Counted from the first letter of the stretch, positions 1 to 9,342 are shown. The stretch: DNA of 64,000 nt from Kumtagia ephedrae (GCF_003012745.1 NZ_PXYK01000023.1:1-64000); one strand, 5' to 3'. Numbers and translations are program-made. Notes: generated by a model not told the origin, from the sequence alone.

Positions 1-163
1 AGTCTTCACAATCGGCGATTGTCGCCGCGACCACCAGGAACAGCACCTCGCGCAACGGGTAGCGCACCTTGGGCGGCTCGCGCGGATCATCGATCGCGGC
101 AAAATGCTCCAGAAGCGTCCGAAGCCGAGAAGGCCGGTACACCGCGCCAGTCTGTTCATGCAT
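1..163 (-). CDS. ISAs1-family transposase, N-terminal part (runs off window)
   Basis: Reading down from an ATG at 163 gives about 54 codons with no stop before the window edge. The peptide begins MHEQTGAVYRPSRL and continues with LLEHFAAIDDPR and YPLREVLFLVVAATIADCED. This matches the conserved N-terminal domain of ISAs1 (H-repeat-associated) transposases, where a short region of that type precedes the DDE domain. The catalytic domain lies outside the window, so I cannot tell whether the gene is intact. No terminal inverted repeat was identified near 164-290. Confidence 0.75.
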   Translation of the reverse strand, partial: MHEQTGAVYRPSRLRTLLEHFAAIDDPREPPKVRYPLREVLFLVVAATIADCED

Positions 164-291
164 GACCAATCACTCCAAAGGATGTGACCAGTCATGAATC
201 ACGGCAAACCGCGGCAGGAAATCAAAATCTCAATACGTTAACCTGAACTCGCTGCCGTGGGAGCCGCCGCCTGCGGCGGGCGCCGAAGGGC

Positions 292-643
292 GTGCCGCGC
301 ATCTCCTGTCCCGGCTACAGCGAGCCGTTCCGCATCCCCGTCTGGTCGCCCAACGATCCGATCGACGTCACGGCTGGACGCGCGGCTGCGGGCGCTGGTT
401 TTGGCGCTGGACGACCTGCCCGGCCAGGCAAGGCGCTTCGCCCGCTGGCGGGCGCGCCGCGACGCGGTCCTCGCGCAAGAGCGGGAATCCGGCGGTCTGC
501 GCCGGTTTGGCCGCTTCTCGCCGCTGAAGCCCGGCCGGCCGCCGGGCTGGCGGCGAAAAAAGCCCGTTCATGAGGTGCACGAGGTTCTCGACGTCGTGCA
601 CGGGCTTGCCCAGTGGGCTCTGGAGCCGGCCGATACGTCGTGA
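292..643 (+). pseudogene. Frameshifted small rhizobial hypothetical gene
   Basis: Two adjacent frames look like halves of one protein. The frame from a GTG at 292 reads PRISCPGYSEPFRIPVWSPNDPIDVT. The next frame, from about 366, reads RLDARLRALVLALDD, then GRPPGWRRKKPVHEVHEVL, and ends EPADTS at 643. They join naturally at PIDVT/RLDARLRAL if one base is added or two are lost near 366-372. I recall similar 120-150-residue Rhizobiales proteins with a basic middle and the GRPPGWRR..HEVHEVL signature; their function is unknown to me. It lies beside the ISAs1 fragment, which fits a decayed stretch. A sequencing error is an alternative. Confidence 0.45.
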
Positions 644-1051
644 TTGCGCCCTGCCGGACGCAACAAGAGAAAGAAATTGACAGGCCGCGCCGATTTTCCG
701 CGGCGTCGCGACGATGGGTGCTGTCATTGGCGACTGACGGGCGCGTCAATTGATGTCGTCATTCCGACTCGTGAGCGAGCGCAGCGAGCGGAGAGTGTCG
801 GAAATCCATCCTCGGACTCGAAGAATCAAAGCCGGCAAAGAATCGGCTTGAGCGTCACAGTCGGCAAGCCACAGCCAAATTCCGGATGTGTGAACGCGAC
901 AGTCGCCCTGACGGGGAGAGGGCAGGGGTGAGGGGCGAGCATCGGCCTTCTTCCTCCGCCGCCGCAAGGACCTTGACGATGTCGGCGATCGGCCGCTTCC
1001 GGGACCGGCGGGAATGCCATAAAAGGGAAGAAGGCCCGCCAGGAGCGCCCG
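644..1051. other. Intergenic, no gene seen
   Basis: No convincing coding frame. Around 905-945 is a purine-rich block (GGGGAGAGGGCAGGGGTGAG) of the type often dispersed as an intergenic repeat in rhizobial genomes. No second copy was noticed by eye in this window. The stretch just before 1052 should hold the promoter of the aldo/keto reductase; no clear -35/-10 pair was identified. Confidence 0.4.
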
Positions 1052-1894
1052 ATGTCCGATCCCGTCCGCACCACCCGCCTGCCCTCCGGCATCGACGTGC
1101 CGGTGCTCGGCCTCGGCACCTGGAACATGGGCGAGGACCGGCGGCGCCATGCCGAGGAGGTGGCGGCGTTGAAGCTCGGGCTCGACCTCGGCATGACGCT
1201 CGTCGACACCGCCGAGATGTATGGCTCCGGCGGCGCCGAGGAAGTGGTCCGCGACGCCATCGCCGGTCGCCGCGACGCGGTCTTCCTGGTCAGCAAGGTG
1301 CTGCCGTCGAACGCCTCGCGCGCCGGCACGGTGCGCGCCTGCGAGGCCAGCCTGAAACGCCTCGGCACCGATCGCATCGACCTCTATCTGCTGCACTGGC
1401 GCGGCGGCGTGCCGCTCGCCGAGACCGTCGCGGCCTTCGAGGCGCTGAAGCAGGCCGGAAAGATCCGGCACTGGGGCGTCAGCAACTTCGACACCGAGGA
1501 CATGGAGGAGCTTGCCGATGCCGGCGGCTCGGGCGTCGAGACCAACCAGGTGCTCTACAATCTGTCGGAGCGCGGCATCGAATACGACCTTTTGCCCGAG
1601 GCGGCGGCACGCGGCCTGTCGGTGATGGCCTATTCGCCGGTCGGCCAGGGCGATCTGGCGCGCGACGCGCGCATCGCCCGCATCGCCGCGCGCCAGAACG
1701 CCACGGCGGCGCAGGTCGCGCTCGCCTTCGTGCTGCGCAAGCCGGATATCATCGCCATTCCCAAGGCGGTGCGGCCACAGCACGTGCGCGAGAATCGCGC
1801 CGCGCTGGACATCGTGCTGACCGACGCCGACCTCAAGGAACTCGACGCCGCCTTCCCGCCGCCACGCCGCAAGCAGCGGCTGGCGATGATTTGA
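1052..1894 (+). CDS. Aldo/keto reductase
   Basis: A 280-residue single-domain protein of the aldo/keto reductase superfamily, an NADPH-dependent (beta/alpha)8 oxidoreductase acting on carbonyl substrates in the cytoplasm. The expected catalytic tetrad can be read directly: Asp52 and Tyr57 in LVDTAEMYG, Lys82 in LVSKVLP, and His115 in DLYLLHW. The segments LGTWNMG near the start, WGVSNF, and the cofactor-binding region [18 protein letters not shown] near the C-terminus are also typical. The length is at the short end, as in prokaryotic AKR5-like enzymes. It stands alone on this strand between decayed DNA and the tRNA. The true substrate cannot be read from sequence. Confidence 0.9.
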   Translation: MSDPVRTTRLPSGIDVPVLGLGTWNMGEDRRRHAEEVAALKLGLDLGMTLVDTAEMYGSGGAEEVVRDAIAGRRDAVFLVSKVLPSNASRAGTVRACEASLKRLGTDRIDLYLLHWRGGVPLAETVAAFEALKQAGKIRHWGVSNFDTEDMEELADAGGSGVETNQVLYNLSERGIEYDLLPEAAARGLSVMAYSPVGQGDLARDARIARIAARQNATAAQVALAFVLRKPDIIAIPKAVRPQHVRENRAALDIVLTDADLKELDAAFPPPRRKQRLAMI

Positions 1895-2176
1895 CGGCGA
1901 CGCCGATTGCCTTTGGCGGACTGATCCCATTCCGCCGCTTCGGGGGCGGGAGACATCGCGACGATCGGCGCTGCCTCGCCGAGGTCTCCGGTCCAGCCGT
2001 CGACGCCTACGATGCCGGCGATACGATGCCGCGCCATGAGGAGGCGACGAGCATTCTCTGCCCGGATTCCTCGCGCTGGTTTTGGCAAAGGTCGTTGAAG
2101 CGGCGCCCGGCTTCGTATAAGAAGCGGCTGCCGGGATTGCAGCACGCAGGTCCGGCCGGCCAAGCCGCCTCGGCGT

Positions 2177-2253
<77 letters not shown>

Positions 2254-2496
2254 ACAAAATTAACAACTTAGCTCGCTTGCTTGTATCCTGAAATTCGCTA
2301 CAGGAAGCATATAGGAAGCAAGCGGAGGCAAACTTCATCCACGGAAAGGCCCGAAAAATTTGCGGGCAGCACTCGTCGGACGTGGATCAGGCGGAGATTC
2401 GCCCCCTTCAGCCCTTCTGCATAGCCTCGATAAAAATACGGAGCGCTTCGCGCACATTGACCTGATTGGCTGCGGCTGAAGCCTGGCCAATCCTAT

Positions 2497-2526
2497 GGGG
2501 AGAGATGGTCTCGGCCATCTCTCCCC
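2497..2526. promoter_or_regulatory. 12-bp perfect hairpin upstream of ParB-like gene
   Basis: GGGGAGAGATGG (2497-2508), a 6-nt loop, then CCATCTCTCCCC (2515-2526). There is no T-tract on either side, so it is not a simple intrinsic terminator. It is palindromic DNA about 210 bp before a ParB-like start codon. It could be a protein-binding site or a leader RNA structure; this is an inference. Confidence 0.5.
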
Positions 2527-2682
2527 CGCGACCGCCGCCTGCGCGATGGCAGGGCCGCGCGCTCGCAAGGCGCCACATGGCCGCCACTGTTCCAATCCTT
2601 CCGATCCGCCCCGCTCGCCGCGCAGCCCGGCCATGCTCGCCGGCAGCCGCCCCCCTCTCTGCCGAGCGCTCACGCGCCCCCG

Positions 2683-2707
2683 GGAGGCATGTCGGGGACA
2701 TGCCTCC
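2683..2707. promoter_or_regulatory. 11-bp perfect hairpin just before the ParB-like start
   Basis: GGAGGCATGTC (2683-2693), loop GGG, then GACATGCCTCC (2697-2707), ending 28 bp before the ATG at 2736. It could be a leader hairpin, an operator or a partition-type site for the adjacent ParB-like protein. No T-tract follows. Confidence 0.5.
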
Positions 2708-2735
2708 GGCATTGACGAGAGAAAGGATTGGAACA

Positions 2736-4961
2736 ATGGCAAGGACAGCAAAGAAGGCGAAGTCCGTCGCGGTTACGACGGCGGAAATGACGGCGGATGC
2801 GGAAATCCGCAATGTCGGAGACGTGTTGGCGAACGTTATCGCCGCTCTGCCCGCACCGGATGCAGCGGAACACGCGTCAGTGGAGGCTACCGAAACGGTT
2901 GCTGCGAGCGGCGAGATGGTTTTCATTCCGCTCAACAAGTTGAAGAAGTCGCCCCGCAATGCCCGCAAGACCCCGCATACCGAGGAGGAAATCGAGGCCT
3001 ATGCGGCCAGCATTGCCGCCAAGGGCATGTTTCAGAACCTCGTGGTCGAGCCGGAGCTTGACGGTGAAGGCCAGCCGACCGGCTTCTATCTCGTCACCAT
3101 CGGTGAAGGCCGCAGGCTGGCGCAGTTGCTGCGCGCAAACCGCAAGCAGATCAAGAAGAGCGAGCCGATTCGCTGCGTCATCGACACGGTGAACGACCCG
3201 TTCGAGATCAGCCTTGACGAGAACGTCACGCGCACGGCGATGCATCCAGCAGATCAATACGAGGCGTTCCGCGAGCTTGCGGAAACGCGCGGATGGGGAG
3301 CGGAGGAAATCGCCGCCCGCTTCGGCGTGACAGCGCATGTGGTACGGCAGCGAATGCGCCTCGGTGCGGTCTCACCCCGGCTCATGCAGGTCTATCGCGA
3401 CGGCGGCTTGACCCTCGACCAGTTGATGGCCTTCGCAATCACCGAGGACCATGCGAGGCAGGAGCAGGTCTATGACGGTCTCGGCTACAATCGCGAGCCG
3501 TGGATCATCCGCCGCGACCTGACCAAGACCCATGTGGCGGCAACGGATCGGCGTGCGATCTTCGTCGGCGCGGAAGCCTACACCGAGGCAGGCGGGGCGA
3601 TCATCCGCGACCTGTTCACGGAAGATCGCGGCGGCTTCTATGAGGACGCCGCACTGCTGGACCAGCTTGTCATCGAGAAGCTGGGAAAGATCGCCGCGCA
3701 GGTTCAGGAGGCGGAAGGCTGGAAGTGGGCGGACGTCCATGTCGACTATCCGCATGGCAACGGCATGCGTCGCGCCTATCCACAGCCGGTGGAGCTTTCC
3801 GAAGAAGATGCCGCCGCCTACGATGCCGCACAGGAGGAACTCGAACGCCTGTCGGCAGAGTGGGAGGACGCGGACGTGGACCTGACACCCGAAGTGGACG
3901 AGCGCTTCGCGGAGCTTGAAGCCAAGATCGAACGCATCGATGCACTGCGTCATGCTTACGATCCGGATGCAGTTGCGCGCGGCGGCGTTTTCGTCGTGGT
4001 CTCTCATGACGGCGAAGCCCGTATCGAACGCGGCTTCATCCGCCCCGAGGACGAAAAGCCGGAGCCGGACGAAGCTGAGGACGGCGAAACCGTCATCGAC
4101 GGCGTTCGCGTCAACGGCGATGGCGAGATCATCGAGAGTAGCGAGTATGACGCGGGCGGGAACCTTGTTTCCGACCTCGAGCCGGAGGACGAGGAAGCGG
4201 AGGAAGACGGCAAGCCGCTCTCCGATCTTCTCATCCGCGATCTGACTGCCCACCGGACGCTAGGCTTGCGCCTTGCGCTTGGCGAGCAGCCGGACATGGC
4301 CTTGCTCGCCGTCACCCATGCGCTCGCCGCGCAAACCTTCTATCGGGGCATAGACGCCACCTGCCTCGAAATCCGCCCGACGAGCAGCTACCTCGCTTCT
4401 CACGCGGACGGCATCGAGGACACGGCGGCAGCGAAGGCGCTGGCAGATCGTCATTCAGCGTGGGCGGCGGACATGCCACGCGATGTGGCCGACCTGTGGG
4501 GTTTCCTTGTTGGGCTGGATGAGACAAGCGTCATGGCGCTGTTCGCCCATTGCGCCTCGTTGACCGTCAACGCGGTAAAGCAGCCTTGGGAGCGCAAGCC
4601 GCGCGCTCATGAGACGGCGGACAGGCTGGCGACGGCTATCAGCCTCGACATGACGGCATATTGGACGCCTACGGTGCGGACCTATTTCGGTCGCGTCACC
4701 AAGGCGCATATCCTCGCCGCCGTGCGGGAAGCCGTCGCCGACGAGGCGGCGGACCGCATCGCTGCGATGAAGAAGCAGCCGATGGCCGAAGCCGCCGAGC
4801 AATTGCTTGCCGAGACCGGCTGGCTTCCGCCGCTGATGCGGACTGCGCAGCCCGCATGGCTGGACGAACCGCAGGCGGAAGCGCCGGCAGCGAACGAGCC
4901 GGAAGCGGCAGACCCCGCCGCCGCAGAAGACGGCGAAGCCTTCCACATCGCCGCGGAATGA
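2736..4961 (+). CDS. ParB/RepB/Spo0J-type nuclease-domain protein (mobile-element type)
   Basis: A 741-residue protein. ATG 2736 is preferred over upstream in-frame starts because GAGAAAGGA sits just before it and the upstream part is hairpin DNA. A ParB N-terminal domain spans about residues 60-150: FIPLNKLKKSPRNARKT, then SIAAKGMFQNLVV and the GEGRRLAQLL box. A ParB-type helix-turn-helix follows at about 186-235 (WGAEEIAARFGVTAHVVRQR). The long C-terminal part is acidic (many EDEE runs near 440-500), and about the last 230 residues are alpha-helical without a familiar motif. Such long ParB-like proteins occur on rhizobial plasmids and integrative elements beside DUF2958 and DUF736 genes, as here. 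There is no parA partner in the window, so a role in regulation or replication of the element is as likely as partition. Confidence 0.8.
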   Translation: MARTAKKAKSVAVTTAEMTADAEIRNVGDVLANVIAALPAPDAAEHASVEATETVAASGEMVFIPLNKLKKSPRNARKTPHTEEEIEAYAASIAAKGMFQNLVVEPELDGEGQPTGFYLVTIGEGRRLAQLLRANRKQIKKSEPIRCVIDTVNDPFEISLDENVTRTAMHPADQYEAFRELAETRGWGAEEIAARFGVTAHVVRQRMRLGAVSPRLMQVYRDGGLTLDQLMAFAITEDHARQEQVYDGLGYNREPWIIRRDLTKTHVAATDRRAIFVGAEAYTEAGGAIIRDLFTEDRGGFYEDAALLDQLVIEKLGKIAAQVQEAEGWKWADVHVDYPHGNGMRRAYPQPVELSEEDAAAYDAAQEELERLSAEWEDADVDLTPEVDERFAELEAKIERIDALRHAYDPDAVARGGVFVVVSHDGEARIERGFIRPEDEKPEPDEAEDGETVIDGVRVNGDGEIIESSEYDAGGNLVSDLEPEDEEAEEDGKPLSDLLIRDLTAHRTLGLRLALGEQPDMALLAVTHALAAQTFYRGIDATCLEIRPTSSYLASHADGIEDTAAAKALADRHSAWAADMPRDVADLWGFLVGLDETSVMALFAHCASLTVNAVKQPWERKPRAHETADRLATAISLDMTAYWTPTVRTYFGRVTKAHILAAVREAVADEAADRIAAMKKQPMAEAAEQLLAETGWLPPLMRTAQPAWLDEPQAEAPAANEPEAADPAAAEDGEAFHIAAE

Positions 4962-5083
4962 ACGCCACGGCCGGAGCCGCGCAGCGGTTCCGGCCAGCCT
5001 CCCGGCAGTTTCGAGAAAAATTCCGGCCGCGCCGAACTGGCGCGGCCGGAGACCTCGACAGCACGACAACTGGAACCACGATA

Positions 5084-5420
5084 ATGAGAACCTATGCAGA
5101 GCAGCGAGCCATGCTGGCACGCATGGAAGGGGCGAAGGCGGAGGCCGAACGCCACCTTGCCATCATCGAACGACAGATCGTCACCCGCGCCGAACGCGCG
5201 ACGATCAACAACGGCATCAAGTCGCGCCTGTTCGGGCGCTTCTCCTCCAACTGGAGCCGCGCCGACGAGCGCGATTGTCAGGAGAATGTCGCGATCCTGC
5301 GCCTCGCACGGCGGCGAGATCGATGCGCTCACCCGCAAGCTGGCGCGGCAGGCCGGAGCCATCGCCGCCGTCCGCACCCGCTATCCGATCGATGAGCAGC
5401 CGGAGGAACTGGCGTCATGA
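5084..5420 (+). pseudogene. Small coiled-coil accessory gene with frameshift
   Basis: From ATG 5084 the protein reads MRTYAEQRAMLARMEGAKAE, then ERHLAIIERQIVTRAERATI, NNGIKSRLFGRFSSNW and ENVAILRL. At about 5306 the sense continues in another frame as GGEIDALTRKLARQAGAI and ends EQPEELAS at 5420. Both halves have helical, charged composition, and the second stop overlaps the ATG of the DUF2958 gene, as expected for one translationally coupled gene. A one-base indel near 5300-5312 breaks it. Function is unknown; it belongs to the same plasmid-like module as its neighbours. Confidence 0.55.
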
Positions 5421-5788
5421 CCCGGCGATTTCCCCGCACCGAAGCGCTAATCCCCCACGATCTGCGCAACAGGCTGATCGAGAACGGCCGCATAGCTGAA
5501 GATCGCGACAGCTTCGATCCGTTCCCGGTCGTCAAGCTGTTCACGCCGGATGCCGCTGCGACGTGGCTGATCACCGAAGCTTATCCCGAAGATTCTGACT
5601 TGAGGCTGTTCGGTTTGATGGACCTTGGCTTGGGCAGTCCCGAGCTAGGTTATGCCATGCTTCGTGAGATCGAGGACCTACGCGGCAAGCTCGGCCTGCC
5701 GGTCGAACGCGACCTGTATTTCAAGGCCGAGCACCGGCTCAGCATCTACGCCAAGCTCGCCCACCACGCCGGGATGATCGTCACATGA
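5417..5788 (+). CDS. DUF2958 domain protein
   Basis: A 123-residue protein recognised as DUF2958 from LIPHDLRNRLIENGR, PFPVVKLFTPDAAATWLITE, FGLMDLGLGSPELGY and the C-terminal GLPVERDLYFKAEHRLS. The family is common on proteobacterial plasmids and integrative conjugative elements, and its biochemical role is not established. The ATG overlaps the stop of the preceding small gene (ATGA at 5417-5420), suggesting translational coupling. Full length for the family. Confidence 0.85.
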   Translation: MTRRFPRTEALIPHDLRNRLIENGRIAEDRDSFDPFPVVKLFTPDAAATWLITEAYPEDSDLRLFGLMDLGLGSPELGYAMLREIEDLRGKLGLPVERDLYFKAEHRLSIYAKLAHHAGMIVT

Positions 5789-5848
5789 AACCATGATCCG
5801 GCGCGTCGTGCCGATCACGCGCCGGATCGACGATGATGGAGACCCACA

Positions 5849-6265
5849 ATGATCGCGCTGACTGTCGTGACCGTGACGCTGGTAATCATGTTGTGCGTCC
5901 TCGCATACCGGCTTGCGACTTACGCGCTGCCTTTCATGGTGGCTCTCGGCGCCGCCCGATACGCCTATGGCACGGGCGCCAGTTTAATCGGAGCGGTATT
6001 GGCTGGCCTTGTCGCGGCGGCAGTATCTTTCGGCATCCTCGCATTTCTGTTCGCCGCCGCTCGAGCACCGATCCTGCGCGTGATCGTAGCCGTGATCTTC
6101 GCCGCGCCCGCCACCGTAGCCGGCTATGCCCTCGTCCATAGTGCCGCGGCCGAGATCGTACCGTCCCCGATCTGGCACCAACTCTTCTCCGTGATAAGCG
6201 CGATCGCGGTCGGCATCTCCGCGCTCGCGCGCCTTGCCGCGCTGCTTTCGTCCGGCAGCCGGTAG
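5849..6265 (+). CDS. Small integral membrane protein
   Basis: A 138-residue, strongly hydrophobic protein with about four predicted membrane segments (roughly residues 3-22, 28-66, 68-95 and 108-132), rich in Ala, Val and Ile. No enzymatic motif is visible. It is preceded by GATGATGGAGACC, giving a usable ribosome-binding site, and lies 60 bp after the DUF2958 gene on the same strand. It is probably part of the same element-borne module; function unknown. Confidence 0.65.
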   Translation: MIALTVVTVTLVIMLCVLAYRLATYALPFMVALGAARYAYGTGASLIGAVLAGLVAAAVSFGILAFLFAAARAPILRVIVAVIFAAPATVAGYALVHSAAAEIVPSPIWHQLFSVISAIAVGISALARLAALLSSGSR

Positions 6266-6309
6266 CGGCAACATAACTCACGATTTACGGAAATCCGGCT
6301 TTGCGGATT

Positions 6310-6747
6310 TCAGGCGACCTTGGCGACGCCAACCATGATGGCCGTCACCTCGCCATGGGCGTCCGCAAGTGGCAGATAAAGCCGGGCAATGCGCGCCGGC
6401 CCACCCGGAAGCTCCACTTGGTCTTCCATCATCAATGTGCGGCCCGACGCGAATACGAGTGCCGCTTCATTCTCCGCATGATCGCTTGACGGCGTAAGCC
6501 GACCAATAGGCTCGCCGGCCAACGCGACCCCGAAAATTCGGTCGACAACCCGGCCGCTGCGCTCAATTCTCGGCATCTCACCCGATTCGGTCGGACGCTG
6601 GATCATCGCGGTCACATCATCCAGGTCGGCTAGACGCCCTGCGATGTTCTCGGCCAGCGGCATGGCCGTGCCGTCACCGCGGGCGAGCCAGAGCCGATAG
6701 AGCCGCCCGAGCACCGGATGGCGGTCGGCCATCAGTCGAGAATCCAT
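6310..6747 (-). CDS. PAS-like small protein
   Basis: A 145-residue protein; ATG 6747 is preferred (GGTGGAG upstream) over an in-frame GTG at 6759. Composition and layout resemble the alphaproteobacterial PAS_5 type: an N-terminal LYRLWLARGDGTAMPLA segment, a middle RIFGVALAGEPIGRLTP, a strand-rich core (VFASGRTLMMEDQVELPG) and a terminal LPLADAHGEVTAIMVGV. It probably binds a small ligand or senses redox state, but no cofactor-binding residue is evident. It is divergent from the XRE regulator at 6843, with a palindrome between them, so the two are probably co-controlled. The PAS assignment is by pattern only. Confidence 0.5.
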   Translation of the reverse strand: MDSRLMADRHPVLGRLYRLWLARGDGTAMPLAENIAGRLADLDDVTAMIQRPTESGEMPRIERSGRVVDRIFGVALAGEPIGRLTPSSDHAENEAALVFASGRTLMMEDQVELPGGPARIARLYLPLADAHGEVTAIMVGVAKVA

Positions 6748-6771
6748 GCGGGTCTCCACCGTCTAAGGGGC

Positions 6772-6788
6772 AACCAGATTTTCTGGTT
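6772..6788. promoter_or_regulatory. Palindromic operator candidate
   Basis: AACCAGA, 3-nt spacer TTT, TCTGGTT: a perfect inverted repeat in the 95-bp gap between the divergent PAS-like gene and the XRE regulator gene. This is the usual place for autoregulation by a Cro/C1-type repressor. Binding is inferred, not shown. Confidence 0.5.
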
Positions 6789-6842
6789 ATCTGTATTTCG
6801 GTTTAGTTGGTCTGCCGGTTTCGTCAATGGCCGGCAGCGCAT

Positions 6843-7112
6843 ATGCAGAAAACCCTTCGCTCGCCAAGGCATCTGCGCCTCGTTCAGATCATCGTCGAGA
6901 AACGCCGAAAAACCGGCATGAGCCAGGCCGATCTTGCCAAAGCGCTCGGCCGATACCAGTCGGTCGTAGCGGCCGTCGAATCCGGCGGACGCCGCGTCGA
7001 TGTCGTCGAGTTCCTTGAGCTCGCGGAAGTGATTGGCTTCGATCCCTTTGAAGTGCTACGCGAAGTTGCCGAAACCGCCCAGCAACACAAGGCAGCTCCT
7101 AGGCTGTCATAG
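6843..7112 (+). CDS. XRE-family helix-turn-helix regulator
   Basis: An 89-residue protein from ATG 6843; an upstream in-frame start at 6807 would add a non-conserved tail. It is one Cro/C1-type helix-turn-helix domain: LRLVQIIVEKRRKTGMSQ, ADLAKALGRYQSVVAAVE, and VVEFLELAEVIGFDP. The recognition helix is around QSVVAAVESG. These small XRE proteins often repress their own and a divergent promoter, here probably through the palindrome at 6772-6788 next to the PAS-like gene. Confidence 0.85.
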   Translation: MQKTLRSPRHLRLVQIIVEKRRKTGMSQADLAKALGRYQSVVAAVESGGRRVDVVEFLELAEVIGFDPFEVLREVAETAQQHKAAPRLS

Positions 7113-7930
7113 TCAATTGTCATTGGGTTCGGCGTCTTATCGGCAACGGACTGATTTTCAAGGCGTCGCCCTTCGCGCCGGGCTCGCGGCTAGCGCTGAA
7201 ACCCCGCCATGCGGGTCTTCAGCCTTCGGGCCTTGACCCTGACGCAAGGGATGGCGGCGGGCATTTCGCGAGCAACACCTTCGCTTCTGTGGAAGCCCGA
7301 TCGATGCCGGTCCCGGTCGGCAAAGCACGTCATGGGCGACGATTAGTAGCCATGTCCACGTATCCACCCCGACCACGCTCACATTGAGTCGACTGGCGCG
7401 GCAAGTTCAGGAGCGCCAATTTGCTCGGCTGCGAGGGAGGCGTAGCTCTTGTCGAAACAAGTCATCCGTCCGCTAGTCCCGAATTCGGCGGTTCAGCGTT
7501 TCGAATGGAAAGGCGAATCCCTTGACGCTGTCGCTATTGGCCGCGGGATCTGCACGTGCCGCTCGACATCGAGGTCCGGGCGCTGTGTCCGGCCGCAAGC
7601 CGATGTAGTTGCCGGTTTTAGTACTTGATGAGAAAGCGCGCGGCCGATTGCCGAAGCCATATCGCGATTTCCTGGTTTCTGCCGGTTTCAGGACGCACCC
7701 ACAGCGTCCTCGATTTGGTCCTTTTGACCGAAGACCGGTGACGGAAGCGTCACCTCGATCTTCATCCCGCAACACGCCGCCTGCGGCTTTTACCCGCCGC
7801 CGGCCAAGACCGCCTTTGCATCGCCAACGAAAAAGTCCTCGCCGGATGTTGCGGGCCGATCGTCCCCGGTCCTTCACCCCGCATCGAGGCCGCGATGGGC
7901 GCGGCCCGATCAGCAAAAGGAAATCACCAC
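7113..7930. other. 818-bp stretch without a supported gene
   Basis: Open frames exist on both strands but their composition is biased and none resembles a known family. CCCGC-CAT-GCGGG (about 7205-7215) can form a short hairpin. The last 20 bp hold the ribosome-binding site of the DUF736 gene (AAAAGGAAA, 7914-7922). It may be decayed mobile-element DNA. Confidence 0.35.
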
Positions 7931-8245
7931 ATGGCTACGATCGGCACTTTCTCCCGCATCGAAACCGGCAACTACACCGGCTCGGTCAAGACCCTCACCC
8001 TCAACGTCAAGTCGGTGAAGTTCGTCCCGGCCGAGGGCGACAACGAGAAGGGACCGGACTTCCGCGTGTTCGCAGGCGCCACCGAGTTCGGGGCGGCGTG
8101 GAAGAAGCGGTCCGACAAGGGCAACGACTATCTCTCGGTCAAGCTGGACGATCCGAGCTTCGCCTCTCCGATCTACGCGAGCCTGGTCGAGGCGGATGGC
8201 GAGGAACTCGCGCTCATCTGGTCCCGCCGCCGCGTCGCCGAATAA
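7931..8245 (+). CDS. DUF736 domain protein
   Basis: A 104-residue protein. ATG 7931 is chosen for its AAAAGGAAA ribosome-binding site and for the family's usual MATIGTF start. Signature segments are [39 protein letters not shown] and [14 protein letters not shown]736 proteins are near-universal passengers of rhizobial plasmids and conjugative elements; their molecular role is unknown. With the ParB-like and DUF2958 genes it marks 2.3-8.3 kb as element-derived. A strong hairpin follows the stop. Confidence 0.9.
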   Translation: MATIGTFSRIETGNYTGSVKTLTLNVKSVKFVPAEGDNEKGPDFRVFAGATEFGAAWKKRSDKGNDYLSVKLDDPSFASPIYASLVEADGEELALIWSRRRVAE

Positions 8246-8256
8246 GACCGGCCACC

Positions 8257-8286
8257 GGCAGAGCCCCGCGCACGCGGGGCTCTGCC
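8257..8286. terminator. Strong hairpin after DUF736 gene
   Basis: GGCAGAGCCCCGC, loop GCAC, GCGGGGCTCTGCC: a perfect 13-bp stem 12 bp after the stop codon. There is no T-run, so it would act as a transcript stabiliser or a Rho-assisted terminator. Confidence 0.6.
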
Positions 8287-8514
8287 ATGCTCATGCCCGC
8301 TACCGCCGTTTGTCCGCGCCAGACACCTCCCAACGACCGAAATGGAGCCGGAAGCTGACTGGCGGCTTCGAGGCTCAAGGAGGTTTGGAGCCGACATTCT
8401 TGAGATCGGTACATTACTCGCGTCATGCGACTGGCCGATTCGTAAGTGGGTGAGAAGCGACAAGCGAAAGACGGCCGCCTCGGGCCGCAGGGGCCTCCTT
8501 ACAAAAGTGGAGGC

Positions 8515-9317
8515 TCAACCGCCCAGGCTGCGCGTTGCCGACGCAGCCGTTTGCAAAACTTCAGAAATCGTTCCGGCCGGAATCTCACCTGCTGTCGCGA
8601 CGAAGGTCACGCTGATGGCTGCCACCACATTTCCGGCTGCATCGCGTACCGGCGCGCCGACCGCCTGAACACCATCGACAAACTCGCCACGATCGACGGC
8701 ATAGCCGCGAGCCCGCACTTCCGCCAGCCCAGCATCAAGCGCTGCTTTGTCGGTGAGCGTCCTCTCCGTATGGCGCACCAGTTTGCCTTCAGGAAGGCCG
8801 TGACGTCTTGTGGCGGCGCGAAGGCCAGCAGGACCTTGCTGGCCGCCCCCGCATGCAGGGGAAATCGCCGGCCGACCTGCGCGGAGATGCTGAACGCGCC
8901 GGCGCCAAGTGCAACGGCGATCACCACCGCCTCGTCTCCTTCGCGGACCGATGCCTTGGCCGTCTGCCCAAGCCGCGTGGCAAGGCTCTCCACGAAGGGG
9001 CGCAGCGTGGTGGCGAGATCCGGCGCGACTGGCACGCGCCGCGCCAGCCTGATTAGGGTGGGGCCGAGGCAATAGGCTGCATCGCCGTGGCGGCGTGCCA
9101 CCATTCCATGCTCCTCCAGCGTGTTCAGCATTCTGTAGACGGTCGTCCTGGAAAGGGAGAGGGCCCGCGCCAGGCTTGCGACGGATGCGCCGTCCGGCAC
9201 CACCTCCAATGCCATCAGCACCCGCATGTCGATGTCGGCATGAGGTAACCCCCAAGTCCATGGCTCGGCGGGAGCGCTGCTCGCCGGGGCGGCCAACCAA
9301 TTGGGCCGCCCCTTCAT
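8515..9317 (-). pseudogene. IclR-family regulator, frameshifted
   Basis: From ATG 9317 the frame encodes an IclR winged helix (RVLMALEVV, SVASLARALSLSRTTVYRML, GMVARRHGDAAYCLG) and the start of the effector domain (FPLHAGAASKVLLAF, VTAFL). Near 8795 the homology moves to another frame: LPEGKLVRHTERTLTDKAAL, then RGYAVDRGEFVDGVQAVGAP, ending SATRSLGG at 8515. Together they make a normal length of about 265 residues. A one-base indel therefore splits the effector domain. The N-terminal half could still give a 236-residue product with a scrambled tail. It lies 25 bp downstream of the RTX gene on the same strand. Sequencing error is possible. Confidence 0.8.
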
Positions 9318-9342
9318 TCAGGCTCGCTGCAGATACCGCTAC

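Larger units (their letters stand above)
2254..2735. other. tRNA-to-parB-like intergenic region
   Basis: No intact gene. Minus-strand codons ending with a stop at 2408-2410 read ASAAANQVNVREALRIFIEAM, which looks like the tail of a lost gene and is not recognised. Two perfect hairpins (2497-2526 and 2683-2707, listed separately) dominate the rest. A short inverted pair, GCTTGCTT/AAGCAAGC, also lies near 2276-2322, directly downstream of the tRNA. Confidence 0.4.
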
